Part shown: piece after piece, positions 22,101 through 33,200 of the stretch
How the letters are laid out: the number at the start of each line of letters is the position of its first letter
Position numbering within the stretch: position 1 is the stretch's first letter
Source of the DNA: Vitrella brassicaformis
Taxonomy: Eukaryota; Sar; Vitrellaceae
NCBI GenBank assembly: GCA_001179505.1
Contig: CDMY01000265.1
Span: forward strand, 71,655 to 135,654
Length of the DNA: 64,000 nucleotides
Reading direction: 5' to 3'
Program-made: the position numbers and the translations under genes
The notes under the pieces: generated by a model
The model's database searches: none
The model's input: the letters and a program-made list of their open reading frames with translations, nothing else
What the model was told of the DNA's origin: nothing

Positions 22101-25100
22101 AAGACAGGCTCCGTCATCACGGCATCGGTGTCCGTGCCGGCAGACTGTCCCCTCGACGATCCACTCTGCACGAGTGTATCCCAATTGCCCACAGTCAGTT
22201 TCCAAGACGTCAAGCCGGCCTGGGCGACCACAGCCCCAGACGACTGGACCCACTTCCTGGACAAATTTGCTGTTCCCTTTTTTGAGACCCTGCGGCTAAG
22301 CGGAGACAAGTATTACAAGGACGCGAGTGAGGAGAAGAAGAAGGTGTTCAGGGACTACCTTCCGACACTGGCGGTAAGGTAAGATTGGTGGCAGCGCTGC
22401 CTGCCCCTGCATCATCCATCCCCTGATCTCACCTGGTCTTTCCCATCAGGTCGATGGCTACTACCTGCTGATCAACGTCGCGCGGCAGCACACTTCGCCT
22501 GATCTCGGGGAAACACCCATCCGCCGGCGCCTGATGCTTCAAGCCACCCCCGAGCACCTGAGTGCAATGCAGGTGAGAGAGAAACAGGTGCACCTAAGTG
22601 GGTGAGTGTCGTGTGTTCTGCAGAAAACCACTGCGGAGGGGGCGGACCTGTATATTACTCAAGTACAGCCCCCCGAAGTGGTCACCCCCCCAGCCGCCCT
22701 GCTCACGGAATCCGAGCAACTCATTGTCAAGATGAGCAAGGAGGCTGTCGAGGCGGCCAAGCAGTACGGTGACGCTTTCGTCAAGCTGCCCCTGCTGCCG
22801 CCCCTGCTGCCCTGGGGCTACCTGCAGCCCGCCATCCCCAAGGCCCCAGCGGCCTTGCCATTCGTTCCCTCATACAAGCCATATGGCGCGGCATCTTTGG
22901 TCACAGAGGGGGAGTCGATGGTGGTATTCCCCACTCTACGGCAGATGACGCCGCCCAGCGTTGGGGTGCCGGTGTATGGCGGGTCGAGTGAGGCGGTCAA
23001 CATGGTGTTTGTCAGGGAGTATCGGGCCATCCTCTATACGAGGGAGAGGGAGGTCGACCTCACCGACGCGTGGCTACGGAAATTTGATGAGTTTAAGACA
23101 CTAACCAGAGAGGTGACAGTCTACGCCAACTCCTTCCTCAAGGCTGTCGCCGTCAAGGTACTTAGGCAGACGATATCAGATCTCTGTGGCGCTTTCGATA
23201 CTCTCGATTGATGCCATTCCTCTTATATCGTCAGGTGTACGCCAAGAGGCCTTCCTTCGACGGTGAGCAGTACAGCGCGTACGTCGATCTGGTCGCGATG
23301 TATGCTTACGGAGACCTCAGAAAGGTAGGTGCAGAGAGACAGAGACATGTACCAGATTCGCCCACTCACCCCGGCGATGTGATGTGCACTTATGGTATGT
23401 GAGCAGCTGATCGGCCACACGAGGGAGTACAGTGACCTGGGCAGCGACGAGGCAAGGAGGGGCATCGAGGACTACATTGACAACATCCTCTACCGCACAA
23501 GTACAAACTGCAGCACACAGGTTGCACATCGCCCATGCTTTCGTTCATGTGTGTCTGTGTCTGCGTGATTTTCTCAGCCGAGGAGCCCCACACTAACGTC
23601 ATGTGGATCCGCCCCGAGCTGCTGGGCGTCAGTCTATATCAGCTAGAGGAGTTCAAGAACCCGCAGTACACCGACTTTGAGAAGCTGGTGAAAGACACCA
23701 TCATCAAGGAGGACATCAAGTCTGAAGACGCGGACAAGGTGATCAGGGCGATGCCCGGGCCCATCGTGATGCCAGGTGACAGTGAGATGGGGCCCGACGT
23801 CTTCAGAGACAGAGCCACGGCATTCTTCGACGCCATTGCCAAGGAGCGCAGCAGGCTTGGGGCTGACCCAAAACGGCGGAGACTGCAGGCTGGAAGGGAC
23901 CCACTCGCTGTCGTGGTGAGCTGGATGGCGATCATTCACAGAGAGCGATCAATACCGGCTCATTGGCCCGCCCGTGTGTGTGTGTTCTGTGTGCTCAGGA
24001 CCACTATCTGGTGCGTCGAACGGAACGGGCGCTTCAGGCCCTGGCAGTCCCTATGCCTGCTTTTGTTCCGGGTGGCATCCCGGCTTCGCCACCTCTTTCA
24101 TCCCCCGAAGCGGGAGCCGCGGCCGCTCTCAAACTCCTCCAAGAGGCCGATATCTTCTCCACGCAGCAAGGGCAGCCCCAACCCGACATGCTGATCCCCG
24201 GCCTCGATGAGGGCCCTCCTCCGATGTTCGCACCACCTCAGGCCAGTCCCTTGCCGGGGCTGTTGGGTCCGCAGCAGACCGGCGTCCCTGCTCCCCCGCC
24301 CCCACCCACCCCACCTGTCGGCCCAGGTCCACCCCCAGATCCCCTTTCAGCCATGTCCCCCGCTGGTGCGACCCCCATGGCCGTGCCGCCCGCCCCAGGG
24401 GGACTGGTGATGGGGCCTCCGACCGACGCGCTGACACCGATCGAGACAGCCTTCATCGTGCAATTCTACCTGCAGCCATCATCAGGCGCGCCCCAGCCGC
24501 CGTTGGGGTGGGCCGGACCGGTTCCAAGCAAACTGGATGATTTCAACTGGTCGGGCAGGAAGCAGGAGCTGGGGCAGATGGTCGACGCATTCGTGGCCAC
24601 GGTTGCCACAAAGAAGGCCGAGGTAGGCATGGCGTGGCATGGCATTCGCGAGACATCCATCCATAGCGCGAGACGTGTGTCTGCCTGTCTCTCAATCGCT
24701 GCACAAATGTCTGCCCGTCTGTCTGTCTGCCCTGCAGTATGCTGCCCAGTATGCGGACGACCCCATGAGAGTGCAGACCTTCAACGACTGGCTTTACAGC
24801 CGCACACTCATCGAGGCCGGCCGCGTGGCAAGCTTCGTGCAAGGCGAGTCCGAGGGCTACATCGGCACCATAGCCGTGCAGAGATTCATCAAAGAACGGG
24901 TCAGTCGCCCGACTGGCCGGCCCGGCAATGCCTAGACAGAGACACGTCTCACCATGTCTCGTGTGGCTGGTGGGCGATGGTGTGCAGGCGGACAAAGTGT
25001 ACAACGAGGGTGTGCAGTTCATGGAGAGCTGGAGCACCCCCCTGTTCTCCACCAGCAGGCTCTTCTACAGCCAGCCCGATTGGCAGCAGGTCGACAACGG

Positions 25101-25182
25101 CCCCCCAGCACTCGGCCTGGAGGTCATCGCACAGTCGGCCGCAGAGCTGGGCGGAACCATCCAGGGGCTGTTGCCTGTATGA
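19181..25182 (+). CDS. large secreted protein with duplicated module, unknown
   Basis: Sixteen exons (19181-19466, 19563-19802, 19885-20063, 20139-20324, 20404-20623, 20688-21299, 21391-21849, 21919-22373, 22450-22572, 22624-23157, 23235-23324, 23407-23500, 23578-23915, 23999-24622, 24738-24899, 24988-25182) sum to 4797 nt, 1598 residues, all in phase. A hydrophobic N-terminus (MKPFMFCIATFSLDLRLVLG) suggests secretion. Two copies of a largely helical module lie at about residues 356-571 and 713-890. They share YGxAFDxFVAxxAAK, then DRYxxxFDKxLxxLFxxxF, SxxQLxxxxFxDxKP, VPFxxxxxLxxxY and GxYLL. RRRL/RRRLM/RRRLQ occur near residues 440, 903 and 1259 and may be processing sites. A Pro/Gly/Met-rich linker (24230-24420) precedes a C-terminal helical part. 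No known family recognised. Confidence 0.82.
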
Positions 25183-25908
25183 TGACATCCGATGATAGTC
25201 GTTAGGCAGCAATGTCTTTGCTCTTGTATGGCTCTGTGGGCCGCACCACGGTGTAAGCATTAAGCCGTCTTTGTTCGTTCGTCTTTCGGCTCTGTGGACG
25301 TGTGACACGAAGGGACGTTGCTTAAGCCACTTGCGCGTTCGTGTGTGTGTGTGTGCGTTTCACTTTGCTGACGGGTGCATATGTGCATATGTATGTGGCA
25401 ACATTTTCGGTAACATGTTCAAGTCAGTTCGGGGCAACAAAGTCTCTGCCTCCCCCTCCCTCCCTCCCGCCACCGCTTTTGCAAGAGGGAGTAGGTACTT
25501 GTTGGTGAAGAAGGTGTTGACGTACGAAATGAGCCATCGTCTGCCCACCTACAAGTACACCACCACCACGCCCACACCCACTTGCCCACCTGCGGCCAAC
25601 CCACACGCACGCATCACGCCAACCTGCCTACACCCATAGAAAATACCAATACGAGTGAGTATGCACATATACGGCCGAGACTGGATGACCTAATCAGTCA
25701 GCACGACAACCACACACACACATACATACCTACGTGTATACATACCTACATAGCTACAGAGGAGTGAGTGAGTGAGTGGGTCGTGTACGAATGCGAATAC
25801 ACGGGCGGCACATGCTCAGAATGACGCCATGCATGGCTGTCTGTCTGTCTGTCCATAGAGACGGGACGGAAAAACAAAGTCAGTCACTCAGCCCTCCATC
25901 CAGATCGA
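25183..25908. other. tail-to-tail spacer with microsatellites
   Basis: 726 bp containing CA/CAT-rich and CTGT runs (for example 25710-25755, 25838-25852) and a GTGAGTGA run near 25762-25780. No gene recognised. Confidence 0.55.
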
Positions 25909-27372
25909 TCATGTGTTGATCTTGGGCGGGGCGTAGGTGCCGTCGATCGCCTTCATGTACAGCTCCAGACGGGGGGAGAGAACCCTACCGAAGCCGTCTT
26001 CGGCTACCTGCGAACAATCAAACAGTGATCGGGTGAATTGTTCAGACATCAGCCGCAAAGCAGCAGAGTTGTGCATACGCCTCTGGCCATCTCCAGGTAT
26101 GTCGTGTCGCTCCCCGGGGGGACTGTGGCCATCGTCAGCACCACGGCAAACACCAACACGGCCTCCTCGGCTGCATACCGACACAGACAGGTCGTGTGTG
26201 TCATGAATGGTCTGTCTGTCTGTCTGTCTGTGTCTATGTGGGTACTTCCGAACACAATGTAGCGCTGTCCATCGCCATGTGCGATCTGCTGCAGCACCGT
26301 CTCGACAGCAGGTGTAAGTTGTGCGAGTGGGGCGTCGGGAGGGCTGGGCAGCAGCACCATGTCGCCCACAACCTGTGGGACACCACACCCCAGACAAGCA
26401 TAGAAGTAAGCGCCTTCCTGCTCGCCTCGCACGCCCTACATACGTGTATGTTGCTGCTGCTGAGATTGATGTATGTGTAGGGCTTGACGGCTTTGTCTGG
26501 AGGGAAGACCGAGTCCACCTGACTCCACACACACGCACACCCACTTCCACACACACATGCATGCATTCGATGGTCGCTTGCTTCGGGTCTGACCACATTC
26601 AAGTACGGTGTGGAGATACAGAAGCACCAGCGGCCACCTTTGAGTTCGACAATGTGCATAGGGGTCCGCTGGGCAGACAACCTGCATGCCATGCAATTCA
26701 TGTGCAATAGATCAATGAGGCAGAAACACAGACAGACACGAGGCGCGCCCACTCACAAGTAGGTGTCCTGATACTGAGCGTGGCTCTTCTGCACAGCACA
26801 AACAGACAGAGGGGGAGGGACACACGACACCCAACCATTGCACACTCACCCACTCACCCACCGCCCTACCTGACGAATCTGTGCTGTGATGACGTCCTGC
26901 TGCTCCTCCTGCACACACACGCACGCCACCATCATCAGCACACCAGACCATGCAGCCCATTCGTGTCATCGCTTCTGTGCAGGCCGACCGGTGACAGGCC
27001 AGTGGGGATCGCCTGAGGCGACGTCGACTCGGGCTGCACAGACACAGAAACAAAGCGGCAAGGGAATCGCCTGTCCCATGCCCTCCCATGCGGCTCGTGA
27101 TCTTACTTCGGTCACCGGCTGTGCGGCCTGAGAGCAGCTCACACGTGCACCACGCACCACACAAACCACACACACCCACGTCAGCACACCCCGGCAGACA
27201 GACAGACAGACAGACAGACAGCCCGGCAACGTACAACAAGAAGGGACGGGAGGACGACTGGCTGACAGCCCGGCAACGTACAACAAGAAGGGACGGGAGG
27301 ACGACTGGCTGCGAGGCATCTGTGTACCTGGCTGGTGTCAGCAGCAGCGGCAGCAGCCTGCCTATTCCCCAT
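25909..27372 (-). CDS. N-myristoylated small protein, paralogue A of a three-locus family
   Basis: Ten exons (27372-27328, 27127-27107, 27033-26989, 26909-26871, 26788-26757, 26681-26594, 26518-26444, 26372-26246, 26170-26079, 26007-25909) with lengths 45, 21, 45, 39, 32, 88, 75, 127, 92, 99 sum to 663 nt, 220 residues. The N-terminus MGNRQAAAAAADTSQ carries the Gly2 myristoylation context. A disordered stretch (PESTSPQ) and two short helical exons follow. The folded half reads ELKGGRWCFCISTPYLNV, FPPDKAVKPYTYINLSSSNI, QRYIVFGTEEAVLVFAVVL and LELYMKAIDG. The exon count, phases and motifs match the gene at 60275-61582. The pattern of beta strands ending in a helix after an acyl anchor recalls PH-like proteins such as apicomplexan ISPs. 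That comparison is a hypothesis; function is unknown. Confidence 0.8.
27221..27313. repeat. 47-bp tandem duplication (two copies)
   Basis: A 47-bp unit starting GCCCGGCAACGTACAACAAG at 27221 repeats at 27268 with near identity. It lies in the first intron of paralogue A, after a CAGA run (about 27195-27219). Confidence 0.9.
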
Positions 27373-27698
27373 TCCGTCCGAGAAACAAAACCCAATCGGA
27401 AACACGCGGAGGGGAGCCGCTCTAAGCCTTTTCGGCGGGTTCCTCGGTGCAATGGAGCGGAAAGAATTGCAATGGAATTGCAATGGAATGGTTTGGAAAG
27501 ATCCACATCACATTATCATCCATGCACACATGAAACGAAAAGGGACAGCACTGCAGCCACTGCAGGAAGCCAACCCATGCACCATGCGTTATCTACACAT
27601 GCCCCTCCCCTGCTGTGCTTCTTACTCAACCACGCACGCACGCACGCACATGGATCCGTCGGCTTCAACCAACTGTCCATCTGTGTGTGTGTGTCTAT
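27373..27698. other. short spacer upstream of paralogue A
   Basis: 326 bp between two same-strand genes. It contains a reiterated AATGGAATTGC element at 27466-27492 and nothing else recognised. Confidence 0.4.
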
Positions 27699-29565
27699 TC
27701 ATACCGGCTTGGGCCCACCACACACGTCACACCTGGCCGCCATGGGGGGGTTGTACGCGAACGTGCAGCGGTCACACCTCCACACGGCGGCGAGGGCAGC
27801 AGCACCGTCGTGCACCCGGCGCCGCTTCACACCGCCACCATTCCCCTCCCCCTGTCCCTCCCCCTGCCCGTCCCCCAACTCATCGCTATCGCTGTCGTCC
27901 AACACAATCACGTCGTCACTGATGGCAGACGCTGCTGCCTCGCCGCCACCCTCACTCGGACCCTCCTCCTTGACGGCCACGCCAGCCGCTGCAGCAGCCG
28001 CTGCTGCTGCAGCTGCAGGTTCGCCCCTGTCACGGCCGTCGTGAGGTTCGTGTTCGTCTTTGATGGCGAGACGGGCGAAGAGGTCGGGGAAGGCCTGCTC
28101 TGCCTCCTCCTCCTGCCAGGCGTTGTCCTGGGGGGCCAAGGCTGGCTGGGCGTCGTCCTGACCTTCGTCGGTGGTGAGGTCGATGATGAAGTCGACATCT
28201 TCCTCATCGCCCACGGCTGCGATGCACCGGCCGTCCTGATGATTGGTGGATACATCCATCAATCAGGGAGGGGTGGGTGGGTCGGTCTGTCTGTCTGTCT
28301 TTCTGTTTGGGTGTGTGCGATGTCGTATGGCTGCTTGCTTACGTCTTTGGCCGCCCGCTCCCTCTCTGCAGCAGCAGCAGCGGCCAACTCGCCTGGCTTC
28401 AACGCTGATGGGCAAAGATGAAATGGGAGAAGCAATGTGTGTGTCGCCAATATGGTGATGTGTGCGTGTGCCCGCTATCCTACCTTTCATGAGGTCCGCA
28501 TCGCCTCCCAGCCGGTTGCCGCCCTTGGGCATGAGCTTCTTGAGGTGGTTGCGCCGCTCGGCAGCCTGACGACCCAACACCAACACACACGTGGAATGGA
28601 ATGTATGTACAGCCTCATGGCACATGCCAGTCGGAGTGTTGGCGAGCGTACCATCTTGGCCTTCTTGCGCTGGTCGTCACGGGACACGGGATTGTGCATA
28701 GCACCACCCAGCCGCTTGCCTGACATGATGCGATACACAACACACCGATGGATGATGCACACCGACATGACATACACGAGTGCTCCACCACCAGATGTGT
28801 AGGTGTGTGGTCCGGCATACCCGTGCCGAGGAAGAGGCTGGTGTCCATCGCACCACTAATGCCGCGCCGAATCAAATCGCTGCACTCCTGCACCCATCCA
28901 TCCATGCAGAAGGAAGATAGAGTCACATGAACATGATGCACACACATTCCCTGCACCCCCGCCCACCTTCTGCAGCTGTGCCCAGAGTTTGTAGAAGGCC
29001 GCGTCGTGTCGTGGGATGTCGTTGTGCGCCAACTCGTGCGTCAAGCAATACAGCACTAAGCGATACGAGTAGGTGATCCCACTGTTCCTCGTCTGACGCA
29101 GCCGCAACTGATGGCCACCCACCACCCACACACGCAACACGCAGGCATTCAGTGAGGTATTGCGGTGCCTTCCCTCCTCACCGCTTACACATATTTTGTG
29201 CCCTTGGTTGACGTTGAAGCCGCCCACATTTGGGTTTCTGGGTATGCCTTCGTAGAGCAACGGAACTCGCCACTTGTACTTGTACATCAATGGCTGCACA
29301 CCACACCAGGAACGGAGCACACATGGTCACTCACTAGAACACCAGCAGCCTTTCGTGCCGCATTGTATCGCAGCGACGTACCTGCACCTGTGCAGCGGCT
29401 CTCTCGAGCATCCGCCGCGCCTCCTCCTTCTGAGGCAGATTCAACACTCGAATCTGCACACAACACACACAACGAACGAACGGTATGCAGCAGAGGTGAT
29501 GATGATCTGTCGTTTGTGACCTCTTGGAATCGGTATTTCTGTCGGTTTATCTCCTCTATAGACAT
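27699..29565 (-). CDS. WSS1: WSS1/SPRTN-like DNA-protein crosslink metalloprotease (WLM domain)
   Basis: Nine exons (29565-29521, 29453-29382, 29293-29189, 29107-28967, 28887-28821, 28719-28652, 28565-28484, 28404-28343, 28235-27699; 1179 nt) give 392 residues. The WLM domain shows YKWRVPLLYEGIPRNPNVGG, FNVNQGHKICLRLR and the zinc site LTHELAHNDIPRHDAAF (HExxH plus a distal His). Then come LGGAMHN (compare the SHP/VIM region of Wss1), two SUMO-interacting motifs (DFIIDLTTDE near 28167-28199 and DDVIVLDDSDSDE near 27878-27921), a poly-Ala tract, and a C-terminal RanBP2-type finger (WRCDRCTFAYN then RCDVCGG). Known family role: proteolysis of proteins crosslinked to DNA, guided by SUMO. The nuclear role is inferred. 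The start MSIEEINRQKYRF lacks an obvious ubiquitin-like domain. Confidence 0.9.
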
Positions 29566-30267
29566 GGCGGATACTTGTGGCTGCAGAACGCCAAAGAACT
29601 GACGCAAGGTAGGCGAAAGCCGCTGGGAAGGATTCAGAAATAGAGCGGAGTGGACGGCGGGCCAGGCGGTGGATGCCACCGTACGTGGGATGTGACACCT
29701 GTCCTAATCCGCCATCAAAAAAAGGCTTCAGTTTTCGAGGTCGAGCTCTTAGGGAAAGTTTGAGGGGGAGCGGACCCTGGGCTGGGGGCTGCATGTCCGT
29801 CTCAGTTGCCCCCCCATCCCACACTGGGTAGTGTTTCTTCTCCGCAGACCTCCGGTTCTCTCATGTCCTGGCAGATGCACAAGCCGCTGGACGAGGTGGA
29901 TTCGGTACGTCGCTTCGTGTGATCTTCTTCGGTTGCTGATCTTCGCAGGTAAGACAGCAGATGGATGGACAAGAGGCGATGCACACTCATTGGGGGGACG
30001 ACAGACAGTCTACGGGCAGCTTCCACATTGCAGAATGTCCTGTTTTCCCTGTGTGTGGATGCCATGACAGGCGAGTCTCAGATCCGAGACCGACAGGCAT
30101 TCGGTGCTCAAATCTGCTCTGACATACCGCCACAACCCCTTCCCCTCTCCATTGCCTGGGATTCAGCCCTTGTCGGTCGCTAACACCACCTCATCACGCC
30201 CATGGAACCCCCATCAGGTGGGCTGCACCGTCAGGGAAGATAGACTCAGCACACACTCACTGTGCAA
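29566..30267. promoter_or_regulatory. divergent intergenic region (WSS1 / ASH protein)
   Basis: 702 bp between divergent ATGs, the longest head-to-head spacer of the window. An 88-100 codon open frame at 29287-29679 is only the WSS1 first exon extended without an ATG. No other feature seen. Confidence 0.4.
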
Positions 30268-33200
30268 ATGTCTGTTATGTCAGAGCTCCCCACGGATCCG
30301 ACGGAGCGTCGTCGTCTCATCGACACGGTGCTCGACTCCATCGGCAGGAGGACATCGGGCACAACGCAGAGGGCACACACGCACGCTGAGGGATGGCAGC
30401 CGAGAGAGGAGCGCGACACCACCGGACCACACTCAGCACCTGCACGAGCGCACACTATGGAGGCGAGCCCAGCCAGTCGGGGAGGTATGGTGATCCAGCG
30501 TGCGACCGAGACGGGACCGCAGCACCAGCCGCCCCACGAGCATGACATGCAAAGGATGCAGGAAACACACGACAAACAGGCACAGGAGATACAAAAGGTT
30601 GGTGCCTGGGTGGAGCAGGAGGCAGGGAGGGACCTGGCTGGGTGTGGTGTACTTCACGTGCTTACATCTCTCTCTCTCTCTCTCTCTTGCTGTCCCTCCC
30701 TATGTCTCTATGTATGTCTCCTTGTCTGTGACTGACAGGGTCGTGAGGCGTGCACCAAGCTGTCGATAGAGGTCCAGAACCTGGCTGTTCGTATGCGTGA
30801 GACAGAGGACAAGCACCTTGGGGAGATCCGTCGCCTGGAGGGCTTATTAGACCAGGCGCACCAGGACTTGGAGAAGGAGCGCCGCGTCAAGGCCGAGGAA
30901 GACCAAGGGACCGTGAAACACCGGATGGAGGCCAGACTGCAGCCGCCCCCTGGTGCTCCGGTGCTGTCATGCCCCACGTCTCCCTCCCTCCCAACCCCCA
31001 CACCCACACCTGACGCGAGAACAACACTTGCCCGGCGGCCGCCAGCAACACACAAGTCCCATACCATGCCGGCAGACGTCGAGGCCTCCCGGCCTGCCCA
31101 TTCTGGAATGGAGGTGGCCTACAAGCGGCGGGCGACCCACCCCATGACGAGAGAGGAGGAGGAAGAGCGAGCCTTTGAAGACATCAAGTACGGCCCTGAG
31201 AAGTACAGGCGGGGCTACACTATGCCACCACGGCTGACCGAGAGCCCCTACACGCTGCACGAACTGACGCCGCCCAAGAAGAGCCTCACCATGCCGGTCG
31301 GACCCCCTGCCGCCGATGCACACCCGTCGACCCTTGTGAGCATCTCACCTGACCGTGGCATCGTCGCCCCAAAGACGTCAATCGCCATCGGGCCAAAGCG
31401 CGACCTCACCACACCAACAGTCACAGACACCGCTTTAGCCAAGACAATGCCGCTTCCGCCTCCGCCGGGGCAGCAGGTCGGGCAGAAGACACGGCCCAGT
31501 CCAGCCCGCTGGCGGTCGACCCCGACGATTGGGTTCACATCGCCGTCACAGGTGCGTCTCCGCGAGGCCAAGACGGATGGCGGTGATGTCATGGGCAGCG
31601 TGCTGTACAACGGGCCAGAGGAGGTGGAGAGCAGCATGCTGTCGCCTCCTGAGGAGGGGAAGATGGAAGAAGACAAGACAAAGACAGAGACAGAGAGGAG
31701 GGAGGTGGGCGCTTACGAGCCGACAGTGGAGCCGGAGACATTTGAGAGCTGGCGGCTTCACGCCACCCCCAGCCCTTACACCTTCGGCACGTCTGTCAGC
31801 CGACCGCCCCCAAAGAGCCCCTACACCACGCGGCCCTCATTCCAAGCTCGTGTCGATGCGGCAGCCGCAGAGGCGTGGACATCACAGCCGACGACAAGAT
31901 ACGGCGCTGTGCGGCCCTCGGCCGACTTCCTCTCACCACCACCTGCCCCGTCCTATACGTCGGGGGCTTACTATGACAGAGAGAGGGAGACGGGCACTCG
32001 CTTCCGGTCGCTGTCGCCCTCCTCAATGCCGCCGCCTCCACCGTGCTTTCTGTCGGAGCGACTGAGAGACGAGAAGCCGATCGACATTCCCCCCATAAGC
32101 GATTTCTATCCGCTGTCGACTCCGCGCTCGTCCCCACTGGACCGTCCCACTCGCCGGCCCTTCCAGACCGAGCCTCTGCTTGGAGGGTCGACCTACACGC
32201 CCGTCCTTCCCCCGCCACGGCTGCCACCCCGCCAGCCATTCGACTTTTCATCGGCCATGAGAGACGATCCCGGATATGAGCTCCCCAGATACAGGGACAG
32301 ATGCCTCCCCTACTGCCCCCGATCCTCCTACCTGTCGTCGATGCCCTTCCCGTCGCTGCCCGAAGACCGGCCCCTCCGTGAGTACTACGGAGGTGGCGGG
32401 CCTCTCAAGACCTCCCGGCCGCCATTCGACTACACTTTCGGGGGCGGCTTGAAGGAGCCCGCCACTGTCAGCGGTGTCAACACGGAGTCGCCCGATGGTG
32501 CCTCTCCTGAGATCAAGCCAGACGACAAGGAAGCGGCGGGTGGCGTGCCAAAGTTAGAAGGCGGCGAAGGGCAGCCTGTGCAGGAGGAGAGGGAGGAAGG
32601 GGAGGAACGTGAGGCTGAGGGTAAGCCCGATCAGGAAGAGACGGCCGCTGCGGAGCAGGACGACGGGTGCCTGGGGCTCGGCTACCCGATCACAGCCACA
32701 CAGCGGCTAATCAAGTGGGATGTGTGTGCCGTCGGGCTGACCCACACGCGGACTCTCACCGTGCAAAACAACAGGCAGGCCAAGAGAAAGACGCAGATCG
32801 ATACACATCGACGCACCAACATGAAAAATGTCTTCTCTTACCTCTACGTGCAGCTCCCAGCCCGTGTTGGTATATCCGGAGGTGTGGACGGTGTCAGCAC
32901 TTGACGATCCCCCAGACCCCACCGAGCCCCCCACCCTCGCGCCTTGCTCCCCATTCCGCGTCCCCAGCAGCCCCGTCACCCTGCCGCCATACGGCACGGC
33001 CCACCTGCCCATAGCCTTCACACCCACGCTCAACAAGTGCGACCGTGTGCAGCCGCCCGCCCGAGGGGAGAGGGGTGCAGAGGGAGAGAGGAGCGACGAC
33101 GGCGTGCCGCTGAATTGGGTGGGGGAGTACGTTGCACAGCTGAAGCTGATCACGGCCACCAGTGTGTGTGTGGTGGGGCTGGAGGCGCATGCCGCCGTGC

